Assembly (NCBI GenBank): GCA_017642965.1
Contig: JAEPOJ010000003.1
Location: 1-64,000 of the forward strand
Length of the DNA stretch: 64,000 nucleotides
Direction: 5' to 3'
Source: Phycisphaerales bacterium
GTDB lineage: Bacteria > Planctomycetota > Phycisphaerae > Phycisphaerales > UBA1924
Shown piece by piece: positions 42,391 through 51,264 of the stretch. The translations under genes and the position numbers were made by a program. How positions within the stretch are numbered: position 1 is the stretch's first letter; each line of letters begins with the position of its first letter. Under the pieces are notes generated by a model. It was not told where the DNA came from. It saw only the letters and a program-made list of their open reading frames with translations, and did no database searches.

Positions 42391-44294
42391 GGCGTGCCGT
42401 TCTTTTTGTGGTAGAGCCAGGTGCGGAGCGCAGGGTTCCTGTTGAACAGGGTATTCCAGGCGTTCTCGTCGCCCTTGTACTGGTGCGCGAGCGCTGCCGC
42501 GACCAGGCCCATGAACATCGGCTGTGGCGTGAGCGGGCGCGAGGTGAGCTCGGGGTGGAACTGAGCGCCGATGAAATACGGGTGGGTGATGGTGCCCTCT
42601 TCTCCCTCGCTTGGGAGTTCGAGGATCTGCATGATGGGCTGCTCCGGGTGACGGCCAGAGAAGATCAGGCCGCCCTCTTCGAGCTGGGTGATGTAGCCGG
42701 GGTCGACCTCGTAGCGGTGGCGGAATCGCTCGTGGATGGCGGTTTTGCCGCCGGCCAGGAACTGGGCGAGCGTGTCCTGCTTGATCCGGACATCCTGCGC
42801 CCCGAGGCGCATGGTGCCGCCGAGTCCTTCGATCTTCTTCTGCTCGGGGAGCTCTGAAATGAGGGGGGCGCCGCACATCGGATCGAACTCGGTGGAGTAT
42901 GCGTCCTTGATGCCGAGCACGTTGCGTGCGAACTCGATGACGGCGACCTGGAAGCCGAGGCAGATCCCGAGGTAGGGGAGCCCGGTCTCGCGTGCGTGCT
43001 TGACGACGGCGATTTTGCCCTCGACGCCGCGTGACCCGAAGCCGCCGGGGACGATGACGGCATCGATATCTTTGAGGCGTTCGGCGACGTTGTCGTCCGT
43101 GATGTTGGTGGTATCGATCCAGTCCTGCTCGATCTCGGTGCGGAAGTGAGCGCCGCAGTGCTCGAGGGACTTCTGGATGGAGGCGTAGGCGTCCATCAGC
43201 TCGGCGTACTTGCCGGTGATGGCGACGCGGACCTTCTCGGTGCGTGGGGCGATTAGCCCGTCGACGAAGGTGCTCCATCGTTTCCGCATGTCGTCTTCCA
43301 TGCGGGCGTCGACGCGGTTGTGCAGGTCGAGGATGGAGAGGATCTCACGATCGAGGCCTTCGGCACGCATCTCGTCGGGGATCTTGTAGATCGAGTCGCG
43401 GTCGTGCATGGAGAAGACGCGGTTCATCGGGACGTTCGAAAACATCGCGATCTTTTCCATGACCTTGGGGTCTGCGGGGTTTTCGGCTCGGCAGGCGATC
43501 AGGTGGGGCTGGATGCCCGATTCCATGAGGCGCTTGATGCCCAGCTGCGCTGCCTTGGACTTCTGCTCGCCCAGTGCGCGGGGCTCGATGACGTAGGTCA
43601 GGGCGACGAAGCAGACGCTGCCGGGACCTTCTTCGAATGCGAGCTCTCGGAGGGCTTCGATGTAGAAGCCGTTCTCGTAGTCGCCGACGGTGCCGCCAAC
43701 CTCGACGAAGACGATGTCCGCGGGGCCTTCGCCGTCGCCGCGGAGGGCGAGCTCGCGGAGCTTGCGTTTTACCTCGCCGGTCACGTGGGGGATCATCTGG
43801 ACATCGCGTCCGAGGTAGACGCCCTGGCGTTCGCGATCGAGGATTTCGGAGTAGATCTGCCCGGAGGTCACGAAGTTGCGTTTCGTGAGGTTCTGGTTGA
43901 GCATCCGCTCGTAGGTGCCCAGATCCATGTCGCATTCGGTGCCGTCTTCGAGGACGAAGACTTCACCGTGGCGATACGGGTTCAGGGTGCCCGAGTCGAT
44001 GTTGAGGTAGCCCTCGCACTTGATGGGGGCGACCCTGAGGCCCTTGTCCTTGAGGACCTTGGCCATTGAGGACGAGAAGATGCCCTTGCCGAGCCCGGAC
44101 ATGACCGTGCCGAGGATGACGACGTATTTGTGGTTGCCCTTCTTGTACCCGTCAGGGATCGGCGAGTAGTACTCCGAGTTCGCCATCGAACGCTCATTGG
44201 CGGAGGCGAGCAGATCGGAGCCGCTGTCAGAGGCGGCGTTGGGTTTGTGGAGCGAGGGATTCGATTGGTCTGATGCGTCGCTCTGGGTGGGCAT
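42372..44294 (-). CDS. pyrG: CTP synthase
   Basis: It makes CTP from UTP, ATP and glutamine. The synthetase domain starts HKYVVILGTVMSGLGKGIFS and includes PIKCEGYLNIDSGTLNPY, GEVFVLEDG and VEVGGTVGDYEN. The glutaminase domain has GGFGSRG, the nucleophile in LPYLGICLGFQVAV, and His-Glu in GAQFHPEL. Length is 640 residues against a usual 540: the excess is an N-terminal Ser/Asp-rich tail of about 55 residues before the conserved start, and an insertion in the glutaminase domain. A shorter start near 44186 is possible. It follows kdsB, which needs CTP for KDO activation. Confidence 0.94.
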   Translation of the reverse strand: MPTQSDASDQSNPSLHKPNAASDSGSDLLASANERSMANSEYYSPIPDGYKKGNHKYVVILGTVMSGLGKGIFSSSMAKVLKDKGLRVAPIKCEGYLNIDSGTLNPYRHGEVFVLEDGTECDMDLGTYERMLNQNLTKRNFVTSGQIYSEILDRERQGVYLGRDVQMIPHVTGEVKRKLRELALRGDGEGPADIVFVEVGGTVGDYENGFYIEALRELAFEEGPGSVCFVALTYVIEPRALGEQKSKAAQLGIKRLMESGIQPHLIACRAENPADPKVMEKIAMFSNVPMNRVFSMHDRDSIYKIPDEMRAEGLDREILSILDLHNRVDARMEDDMRKRWSTFVDGLIAPRTEKVRVAITGKYAELMDAYASIQKSLEHCGAHFRTEIEQDWIDTTNITDDNVAERLKDIDAVIVPGGFGSRGVEGKIAVVKHARETGLPYLGICLGFQVAVIEFARNVLGIKDAYSTEFDPMCGAPLISELPEQKKIEGLGGTMRLGAQDVRIKQDTLAQFLAGGKTAIHERFRHRYEVDPGYITQLEEGGLIFSGRHPEQPIMQILELPSEGEEGTITHPYFIGAQFHPELTSRPLTPQPMFMGLVAAALAHQYKGDENAWNTLFNRNPALRTWLYHKKNGTPQKSAR

Positions 44295-44355
44295 CCCTGA
44301 TCGTACCAACTCTGGAACCCGATATGCAAGCCGGGGCGGTTCCGGTTCGTTTAAA

Positions 44356-45120
44356 TCATGTCATTTTTTGTTGGTGACGCTCGACGAAGGCCCGGTATTG
44401 CTCGGGCGTGTCGATGCCGGAGTGGGCGGATTCCACTATCGATGCGAGGATCGGGTAGCCGTGCGCGAGCCACCGGAGCTGCTCGAGCGATTCGGTTTGC
44501 TCGGTCGCTGAGGGCACGAGATCGAGATAGGCCCTGATGGAAGCGACCGTATAGGCGTATATCCCCACATGGCGAAATGGCGGATCGGATGGACTGTTAC
44601 GGGGGAACGGGACGGTGGCCCGGGAGAAGTACATCGCCGAGCGGGCGTCGCCTCGCTGGGCCCCGAGCACGGCTTTGACAATGTTCGGGTTGCGGAAGTC
44701 TTCGTCGGTGTATATCCGGGTGACCACCGTGCCGGCCCCGACTCCGCTGATCATCGCTCCCGCTGAACCTGCGGCATCGATCACCGCGGGCTCTATCTCC
44801 GGCTCGTCTCCCTGCACGTTGACGATCAGCTGATCGTCGTCCAGTGCCAGCACCTGGCTTGCTTCCGCAAGTCGGCTCGTGCCGTTCTCATGGTCGATCG
44901 AGGTCATGACCGCCTCGAAGCCGTGCGATTCGACCGCGCTGCGGATTTCGTCGGAATCTGTCGCCACGATGACTCGGTCGATCGACTCTGCCTTGTTTGC
45001 CTGCTCACAAACATGGACAACGAGCGGCTTGCCGGTCTGGTCCGCGAGGGCTTTGGCTGGGAATCGTGTCGACCCCAGGCGGGCGGGGATAATGGCGACG
45101 GCACGTGCCGGCATGGGCAT
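44356..45120 (-). CDS. kdsB: 3-deoxy-manno-octulosonate cytidylyltransferase
   Basis: It activates KDO as CMP-KDO for lipopolysaccharide. The 254 residues carry AIIPARLGSTRFPAKAL, VIVATDSDEI, NGTSRLAEA (family: N-G-T-x-R) and VNVQGDEPEI, the four standard KdsB motifs, then HVGIYAYT. Its start shares the overlapping TGATG with the upstream TPR gene's stop, which indicates translational coupling. pyrG follows 61 bases later and provides CTP. Together with hldD it indicates a KDO-heptose core. Confidence 0.95.
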   Translation of the reverse strand: MPMPARAVAIIPARLGSTRFPAKALADQTGKPLVVHVCEQANKAESIDRVIVATDSDEIRSAVESHGFEAVMTSIDHENGTSRLAEASQVLALDDDQLIVNVQGDEPEIEPAVIDAAGSAGAMISGVGAGTVVTRIYTDEDFRNPNIVKAVLGAQRGDARSAMYFSRATVPFPRNSPSDPPFRHVGIYAYTVASIRAYLDLVPSATEQTESLEQLRWLAHGYPILASIVESAHSGIDTPEQYRAFVERHQQKMT

Positions 45121-46604
45121 CAGGCCTTCAGTTCGGTGAGCAGCGACTTGATCAGCTCACGTTTCTCTCTCACATCGCGGTAGCTGAACTGCTGGATGGC
45201 GATGCCGGCGGCGATCTTGTCCGCGCGTTCAGCGGCCTCCATGTCGTTGTCTTTCTGGGCCTTGGCGATGAGGGCTTCCATCAGGCCGTAGCGGATATCC
45301 ATGCCGAGATCGGAGTCGTCGTCATCCTGTGATCCGAGTGCCTGCTCCAGGGTCGTGATCGCGGCGTCTTCCCAGCCGCCGAGTTTCAGGAATGACTTGC
45401 CCATGAGGTTCTGCACGCTCCGGCGGATCTTGGGATCGCTCTGCGCGAGCTGGAACTGCTCGATGGCCTCGTTGTACTCGCCGCGCTCATACAGGATGAT
45501 GCCGAGCTTGTACTTGAGCGACAGGTCGGTTGGGTAGTTTTCGACCTGGAGCTTGAGCTCGTCGATCTGGAGCTTATCGAACTGCTTGGAAGCCTTCTCG
45601 AGCTTCTGCTGGGCCTCGGCGTCGCCCGGGTTTGCGGCGGCCACGGCCTTGATCTTCTCGAACGAGCGCCGGGCACGGGCCATCTGGATTTCGCCGGCTT
45701 CCTTGCGGAAGCGGAACGAACCAGACTGTTTGTAGGCCTGGTTGTAGAGCGTCATGGCCTTGAGCTCGTCCGGGCCTTTGCCTCGAGAGATGAGTGCCTT
45801 GGCGTATTTTTCGAGCGAGGGGATGTCGTCGGGGCGTTCCTCGTGCTCTTGTTTGGTCCGCTCGACGATGGCGTCCTTGGTGGAGTCGGTTTTTGCGACC
45901 GAGTCTTCCTGCTCGAGCTTGAGCTGTTTGTCGGCGTCGCGGATGTTTTTGCGGAAGCCGCCCGACTCCTTGTCGTCGTAGCCGCCGGAGGTCATGGTGC
46001 TCTGGGCCAGCATGTTGCGGACCTTCTGCTGCAGCTCACCGTCGGAGGGGTCCATCTTGCACGCGGTCTCGCCCGCGACCGCGGCCAGCTTGTAGGACCC
46101 GGCGTTCGCGAATGCCTCGAGCAGTTTCACGAACATGTCTTTCTTGGCTTTCGGGTCGTTGAGCGCGAGCTTGAGGGCGTTTTCTCCGAGTGTCTTGACG
46201 GGCTCGTTGAGTCCGAGCGCGGATGCGGCGGTGGTCACCTTGATCGCGTTGTTCGTGTCGATCCGCTTGAGGCCAAAGTCGAGTAGCGCGCTGATGTACT
46301 TTCCGACGGGCCCCTTTGTGGCGATGGCGCTTTTGGTCTCCTTGGAGACACCCTTCTTGCCTGAGGTGGCGACGAAGACCTCCGAGGAGTTGATGAAGCC
46401 TTTCAGCCCATCCATGGATGATGGGTCCCAGCGGAGGCCGCTGAGCCACATCTGCATCGCGTACTCGTAGTTCTCGGATTCGTGCACTGTCTTGGCGCGA
46501 TCGAAGAAGGCCTGGGCCTTCTTCGGGGAGAATGACTCGGGACCAAAGTCGGATTGATCGCCGTTGCTGTCGTCGTTATTGTTCTTCTTGCCAAACAATG
46601 CCAC
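45120..46604 (-). CDS. TPR-repeat protein, GTG start
   Basis: This soluble 494-residue protein is made of TPR-like helices, clear in the last third: YPTDLSLKYKLGIILYERGE and YNEAIEQFQLAQSDPKIRRS are a canonical pair. The middle region has a Lys/Glu-rich linker (about 220-275). The N-terminus VALFGKKNNNDD needs a GTG start, supported by the ribosome site CGAGGAGCG six bases before it. The longer frame upstream runs into the divergent def region and was rejected. It has no signal peptide. TGATG overlap couples it to kdsB; a physical or regulatory link to KdsB is unproven. Confidence 0.8.
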   Translation of the reverse strand: MALFGKKNNNDDSNGDQSDFGPESFSPKKAQAFFDRAKTVHESENYEYAMQMWLSGLRWDPSSMDGLKGFINSSEVFVATSGKKGVSKETKSAIATKGPVGKYISALLDFGLKRIDTNNAIKVTTAASALGLNEPVKTLGENALKLALNDPKAKKDMFVKLLEAFANAGSYKLAAVAGETACKMDPSDGELQQKVRNMLAQSTMTSGGYDDKESGGFRKNIRDADKQLKLEQEDSVAKTDSTKDAIVERTKQEHEERPDDIPSLEKYAKALISRGKGPDELKAMTLYNQAYKQSGSFRFRKEAGEIQMARARRSFEKIKAVAAANPGDAEAQQKLEKASKQFDKLQIDELKLQVENYPTDLSLKYKLGIILYERGEYNEAIEQFQLAQSDPKIRRSVQNLMGKSFLKLGGWEDAAITTLEQALGSQDDDDSDLGMDIRYGLMEALIAKAQKDNDMEAAERADKIAAGIAIQQFSYRDVREKRELIKSLLTELKA

Positions 46605-46723
46605 GTGTATCGCTCCTCGGGTGCGTCGTGCGGGCATCCGCCCGGAACCGAAGTGTATCCGGAAAACGCCCCTGACGTGTCGGGAACCCGCACAAGTTCG
46701 CATCCTGGCCGTATGATTGACGG

Positions 46724-47308
46724 ATGACTACCGAACTGAGTCAGATCGACCCGAGCAAGCTCCGCATCGACCTCTACCCGACCGAGGTGCTTCGCATGAA
46801 AGCGTCCCCGGTTGCTGTGGATGACGGAATCGATTCATCCATGCGGGCGATCGCTGAGCGGATGATCGATCTGATGCGCGGAGCGGATGGTATCGGACTT
46901 GCGGCCCCGCAGGTCGGGCTTCCCGTGCGACTGTTCGTCGCTCACGTTCCGGCGGATCCCGAGGGCGAGCCCGATCCGTCGGGCCTTGCGATCAGCACAG
47001 AAGCGCCGCAGGTCTTTTTCAACCCCGAGATTGTTGAGTTCTCCAGGGATCTTGAGCCGTATGAGGAGGGCTGCCTCTCGTTGCCGGGGATCAACGGCGA
47101 GGTGAATCGGCCGAGCACGGTCACGATGCGGGCGATCGATCTGGACGGGAACGAGGTAGAGATGAAGGCGACCGGTCTGCTCGCACGCTGCTGGCAGCAC
47201 GAGATCGATCATCTCGATGGCGTATTGATCATCGACAAGATGACGCAGATGTCACGGCTGAAGAATCGCGCCCGGATCAAGTCCATGGAAAAAGCCGCCC
47301 GGCGGTAG
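46724..47308 (+). CDS. def: Peptide deformylase
   Basis: It removes the formyl group from the initiator methionine of new proteins. The 194 residues include the three metal-site motifs GIGLAAPQVG, EEGCLSLPG and WQHEIDHLDG (Cys, two His, catalytic Glu), all intact. An insertion of about 15 residues follows the first motif (HVPADPEGEPDPSGLAI), a feature of some planctomycete and other non-enteric Def proteins. fmt starts 17 bases downstream and a third gene overlaps fmt, so this is a formylmethionine unit. It is divergent from the TPR gene with a 119-base gap. Confidence 0.95.
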   Translation: MTTELSQIDPSKLRIDLYPTEVLRMKASPVAVDDGIDSSMRAIAERMIDLMRGADGIGLAAPQVGLPVRLFVAHVPADPEGEPDPSGLAISTEAPQVFFNPEIVEFSRDLEPYEEGCLSLPGINGEVNRPSTVTMRAIDLDGNEVEMKATGLLARCWQHEIDHLDGVLIIDKMTQMSRLKNRARIKSMEKAARR

Positions 47309-47325
47309 GAACAGGAGGCACAGGC

Positions 47326-48279
47326 ATGGATGTCGTCTTCCTTGGGTCTGGCGCGTTCGGGATTCCCACGCTCAAGATGCTCGCACGCGAGCACACCATC
47401 ACCGGGATCGTCACGCAGCCCGACCGGAGGGCGGGGCGGGGCGGCAGGGTGACTCCGACGCCTGTCGGTGAATGGGCGGCGGAGCACCTGGCGGGTGTGC
47501 CGATCATCAAGCCAGAGAAGATCAACACGGATGAGTCCCGCGCGATCGTGCGGGGCTGGCCTGCCGACGCGTGGGTCGTGATCGCGTACGGTCAGTATCT
47601 CGGGCAGAAGCTGCTTGCGGACCGGTGGGCGATCAACCTGCACGGCAGCCGCCTCCCCCGCTGGCGTGGGGCGGCGCCGATTAACGCGGCGATTGTGGCG
47701 GGTGATGACGTCTCTGGGAACAGCGTGATCACGATCGACAGGGAGATGGATGCCGGTGCGGTGCTTGGGCAGTCTGAGCGGAAGATCGAGCCCGGCATGA
47801 CGGCGGCAATGCTGCACGATGCGCTGTCCAAGGACGGTCCTGAGCTTGTTGCACGGGTGCTCGCGCAGCGGGCGGCAGGCACGGAGTCCTACACAACACA
47901 AGACCCGACAGGCGTCACGATTGCACCGAAGATGAGCAAGTCTGACGGTGTTGTCGACTTTGATGCTCCAGCGCGGATGGTTGCGGCTCGGATCAACGGG
48001 CTCAATCCATGGCCGAGTGTCACGGTCGGGTTCCGTGAGGAGACGATCAAGATCAATCGGGCGCAACTGGGCGGCGTGGAATCCCAAGAAGATCCGGGGA
48101 CAATCTTCAGCGCCGATGAGGGGCTGGTTTGCTGTGGCGACGGTCGTTGCGTCCAGCTGCTGAGTGTTCAGCCGCAGGGTAAGCGTGCGATGGATTGGAA
48201 GGCCTTTGCTAACGGACGATCAATCGAGACCGGCGAGCGATTGATTGGGAGCGTGGTCCCCAGCGGGAGCGGCACATGA
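47326..48279 (+). CDS. fmt: Methionyl-tRNA formyltransferase
   Basis: It formylates Met-tRNA-fMet for initiation, using 10-formyl-THF. The 317 residues begin MDVVFLGSGAFGIPTLKML and contain INLHGSRLPRWRGAAPINAA with the Asn-His catalytic pair, followed by the C-terminal OB-fold (about 205-315) starting APKMSKSDGVVDFD. Complete relative to the E. coli enzyme (315 residues). The stop overlaps the next start by four bases (ATGA), a coupling signal. The ribosome site GGAGGCA lies just before the ATG. Confidence 0.95.
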   Translation: MDVVFLGSGAFGIPTLKMLAREHTITGIVTQPDRRAGRGGRVTPTPVGEWAAEHLAGVPIIKPEKINTDESRAIVRGWPADAWVVIAYGQYLGQKLLADRWAINLHGSRLPRWRGAAPINAAIVAGDDVSGNSVITIDREMDAGAVLGQSERKIEPGMTAAMLHDALSKDGPELVARVLAQRAAGTESYTTQDPTGVTIAPKMSKSDGVVDFDAPARMVAARINGLNPWPSVTVGFREETIKINRAQLGGVESQEDPGTIFSADEGLVCCGDGRCVQLLSVQPQGKRAMDWKAFANGRSIETGERLIGSVVPSGSGT

Positions 48280-48827
48280 ATGCGTTGACACTGTGGGATC
48301 TGCTGCCCAAGCCCAAGGCACGCAAGCGGCGCCCCGCCCGTCGTGCCCAGCCCCAGCGCAAGCCCGTGCCCAAGAAGGCCCCCTCCGGCATGCAGCTGCG
48401 GTATGAGCAGATCACTCGCCAGATGCTTGCCGAGCATGGTGTGCGTGTGCGGAAGTGGCGGACGTCGATGTCCGGCGTGGCATGGCAGGTGACGTATCAG
48501 GACGGATCGGTCTCGCGCCTGATCGAGTCACCCAAGCCCAAGGGGCCAATGTCGGCGGCGATTTTTCTGCATGAGATCGGTCACCACGCGATCGGCTTTG
48601 GGACGTACAAGCCGCGATGCCTTGAAGAGTATTACGCGTGGAAGTTCTCGATCGACATGATGCATGAGCTCGGGCTCAATGTCACGGATCGAGTGCACGA
48701 GCGGATGCACGATTCGCTGAACTACGCGATCGAGAAGGCCCTGCGTCGCGGGCTCAAGCGGATCCCCCCGGAGCTTACGCCGTACATCGAACCCCGTATG
48801 GCGATTCGACGGCGCGTCGCGGGCTGA
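48276..48827 (+). CDS. Putative HExGHH zinc metallopeptidase-like protein
   Basis: This 183-residue protein has a highly basic, Pro/Lys/Arg-rich N-terminus (12-38) and a compact domain. AAIFLHEIGHHAIGFGTYKP (94-113) is a zinc-binding H-E-x-G-H-H motif, and CLEEYYAWKFSIDMM follows 12 residues later with two Glu that could be the third ligand. This layout is shared by small metallopeptidase-like proteins such as gluzincins, but I do not recognise a named family. The gene overlaps fmt by four bases and so depends on the def-fmt unit, where another N-terminal-processing or nascent-chain protease would make sense. No signal peptide is present, so it is probably cytoplasmic. Confidence 0.6.
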   Translation: MNALTLWDLLPKPKARKRRPARRAQPQRKPVPKKAPSGMQLRYEQITRQMLAEHGVRVRKWRTSMSGVAWQVTYQDGSVSRLIESPKPKGPMSAAIFLHEIGHHAIGFGTYKPRCLEEYYAWKFSIDMMHELGLNVTDRVHERMHDSLNYAIEKALRRGLKRIPPELTPYIEPRMAIRRRVAG

Positions 48828-48940
48828 AACGACCTAATAGAATGCATCGAATGTCGATCCGGGCTCGAACCCGTTCGTACCCGGAATAGTACAGTGTGAA
48901 CGAGCGTTCTCCTGTATGACCGGGGAAACGGAGGCAACTG

Positions 48941-50014
48941 ATGTTGATGACCAAGGTATCGAGTGCCATTGTTGCGATTGGTTTCTCAGCGATCGTGACG
49001 ATCGGGCTGTGGGACGCACCGCACGGGTTTGGCGCTCACATGGATAAGGATTTCAACACGATGAACACTGATACGACGCCGGTGATGTCGGATAGCGGTT
49101 ACGACGTTTCTCCGCTGAGCGAGGATCAGATCGCCGCGCTTGCGGCGGACCTTACCGAAGAAGAGCGCCGTGTCATCCTCAACGATGGGACGGAGCCCGC
49201 CTTCTGTGGGAATCTCACTGACAACAAGAAGGACGGCACGTATGTCTGCCGGCTTTGCAACCTCCCGCTGTTCAAAAGCGACTCGAAGTTTAACTCGGGG
49301 ACCGGGTGGCCGAGCTTCTTCCAGCCGTACGATGAGGCCCACGTTGGGACGCACATCGATAACTCATGGCACATGGTGAGGACCGAGATCGTATGTGCAC
49401 GCTGTGGCGGCCACCTTGGGCATGTCTTTGATGACGGGCCAAAGCCCACCGGCAAGCGTTTCTGCGTCAACTCGGTCTCGCTGACATTCGTTGATGCGGG
49501 CGACGAGCTCCCTGCGATGCCCGCTGTCGCGAACAGACTCAAGACCGCGTACTTTGCAGGCGGCTGTTTCTGGGGCGTTGAAGACCGGTTCGCCCAGCTC
49601 GATGGCGTGAAGGATGCCGTCTCGGGGTATCAGGGCGGTGACGACAACAACCCGACCTACAAGGAAGTCTGCTCCGGGGCGACCGGCCACGCGGAGTCGG
49701 TGATGCTCAAGTACGATCCGAGTGTCATCAGCTATCAGGAGTTGCTTGAGTTCTTCTTCAAGATCCACAATCCGACGCAGGGTGATCGCCAGGGGCCGGA
49801 CATCGGTTCACAGTACCGCTCCGCGATCTACACGACCGACGACGAACAGCACGAGCTCGCCAAGGCGTTCCTGAAAGACCAGCAGCGAGAGGGCAAGTGG
49901 TCGGATAAGACCATCACGACCGAGCTCAAGCGTGCACCGAAGTTTTACAAGGCCGAGGAGTACCACCAGGACTACCACCTGAAACACGGCGGGCACTGCC
50001 CGATCCCTGATTGA
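48941..50014 (+). CDS. msrBA: Membrane-anchored MsrB-MsrA methionine sulfoxide reductase
   Basis: This 357-residue fusion repairs both methionine sulfoxide epimers. An N-terminal hydrophobic segment (MTKVSSAIVAIGFSAIVTIGLW) suggests export or anchoring. MsrB comes first: C-R-L-C and C-A-R-C (about 103-106, 152-155) bind zinc, GTGWPSFF is conserved, and GKRFCVNSVSL holds the catalytic Cys (about 175). MsrA follows: YFAGGCFWGVEDRF with the nucleophile (about 209), and GHAESVMLKYDP and GSQYRSAIY segments. B-A order and export fit protection of envelope proteins from oxidants. Ribosome site GGAGG; a bidirectional-looking terminator follows. Confidence 0.93.
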   Translation: MLMTKVSSAIVAIGFSAIVTIGLWDAPHGFGAHMDKDFNTMNTDTTPVMSDSGYDVSPLSEDQIAALAADLTEEERRVILNDGTEPAFCGNLTDNKKDGTYVCRLCNLPLFKSDSKFNSGTGWPSFFQPYDEAHVGTHIDNSWHMVRTEIVCARCGGHLGHVFDDGPKPTGKRFCVNSVSLTFVDAGDELPAMPAVANRLKTAYFAGGCFWGVEDRFAQLDGVKDAVSGYQGGDDNNPTYKEVCSGATGHAESVMLKYDPSVISYQELLEFFFKIHNPTQGDRQGPDIGSQYRSAIYTTDDEQHELAKAFLKDQQREGKWSDKTITTELKRAPKFYKAEEYHQDYHLKHGGHCPIPD

Positions 50015-50038
50015 TTCTGGTCCGCATGACAAAGAGAC

Positions 50039-50061
50039 AAGCCCCCAAGCGGGGGCTTTTT
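50039..50061 (+). terminator. Terminator of msrBA
   Basis: A stem of 8 base pairs (AAGCCCCC with GGGGGCTT, loop AAGC) is followed by TTTTT. It stands between msrBA and the convergent Cys/Met PLP-enzyme gene. Confidence 0.9.
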
Positions 50062-50081
50062 CAATTGATATGAGCGTTGGC

Positions 50082-51239
50082 TTAACCGAGTGCCCTGTCC
50101 AGGTCCTCGATGAGGTCGTCGACGTTCTCGATGCCGACGCTGAGGCGGATGAGGTTGTCGGAGATGCCGAGCTGCTCGCGTTGGTCTGCGGGGACGGACG
50201 CGTGGGTCATGATCGCGGGGTGCTCGATGAGGGATTCGACGCCCCCGAGTGATTCGGCGCACGCGAAGAGCTTGGTCTTCTCGAGCATGGCTCGGGATTC
50301 ATCGAGGCCGCCCTTGATGTAGATCGTGATCATGCCGCCGAAGCCGCACATCTGCTTCTTGGCGAGCTCGTGCTGGGGGTGAGATGCGAGGCCCGGGTAG
50401 ATGACCTTCTCGACCTGGGGGTGGTTGTTGAGGTGCTCTGCGACCTTCGCGGCGTTCTCGCAATGGCGCTCCATGCGGACATGCAGGGTCTTGGTTGATC
50501 GCAGCAGCAGGAAGCACTCCATGATGCCGGGGACGGCGCCCTCGGAGAGCTGGATGAACTTGAGACGCTGGTGGAGATCGTCGCTGTTGGTGAGCAGCGC
50601 CCCGCCGATGGAGTCGGAGTGACCTCCGATGTATTTGGTTGTGGAGTGGCACACGATGTCGGCGCCGAGACTCAGCGGGTTCTGGAGGAACGGGGTCGCG
50701 AATGTATTGTCGACCGCGAGCATGACGCCGTGCTGCTTGGCGATCGAGGCGACCTGCTTGATGTCGGCGATCTTGAGTGTCGGGTTTGTCGGGGTTTCGA
50801 GCCATATGAGCTTGGTGCGCTCGTCCATCGCGGCGTTGATCGCATCGGGGTCGGTCATATCGACCATGACGGTCTCGATGCCCATCTGGTTGAAGACGCG
50901 GTTGAAGAGGCGGTTGGTGCCGCCGTACACGTCGTCGCCGAGCAGGACCTTGTCGCCCGAGCTGAGCAGGTGGAGCACCGCGCCGGTCGCGGCGACGCCC
51001 GACGAGAAGCAGAGCCCGTGCTTGGCGCCCTCGAGGTTGGCCAGGTTGGCTTCGAGCGCGGCCCGGGTAGGGTTCGCGGCGCGGGAGTAGTCGTACTCGC
51101 CGATGATCTTGCCCGGGGACTGCTGGACGTATGTCGAGGTCTGGTAGATCGGCGTCATGATCGCGCCGGTGGATGGGTCCGGGCTCTGCCCGGCATGAAT
51201 CGCGCGGGTCCCGAACTTTGCGGTGCCTGAAACTTCCAT
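50082..51239 (-). CDS. Cystathionine gamma-lyase/synthase-type PLP enzyme
   Basis: This 385-residue protein belongs to the Cys/Met metabolism PLP-dependent family. The PLP lysine is in HSTTKYIGGHSD; YDYSRAANPTRAALE, SSGVAATGAVLHLL and WLETPTNPTLKI are standard. It may be cystathionine gamma-lyase (cystathionine to cysteine) or gamma-synthase. The gene directly follows cystathionine beta-synthase, which favours a gamma-lyase completing reverse transsulfuration, but substrate specificity cannot be told from sequence. The ribosome site AAGGAT precedes the start. Its end faces the msrBA terminator. Confidence 0.85.
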   Translation of the reverse strand: MEVSGTAKFGTRAIHAGQSPDPSTGAIMTPIYQTSTYVQQSPGKIIGEYDYSRAANPTRAALEANLANLEGAKHGLCFSSGVAATGAVLHLLSSGDKVLLGDDVYGGTNRLFNRVFNQMGIETVMVDMTDPDAINAAMDERTKLIWLETPTNPTLKIADIKQVASIAKQHGVMLAVDNTFATPFLQNPLSLGADIVCHSTTKYIGGHSDSIGGALLTNSDDLHQRLKFIQLSEGAVPGIMECFLLLRSTKTLHVRMERHCENAAKVAEHLNNHPQVEKVIYPGLASHPQHELAKKQMCGFGGMITIYIKGGLDESRAMLEKTKLFACAESLGGVESLIEHPAIMTHASVPADQREQLGISDNLIRLSVGIENVDDLIEDLDRALG

Positions 51240-51264
51240 GTTGGTATCCTTCTTTTCGGGAGTC

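Noticed and set aside
50037-50062. A possible attachment or recombination site near msrBA
   Set aside because: The symmetrical sequence is explained as a hairpin terminator with a T-run; no integrase or target duplication is nearby.
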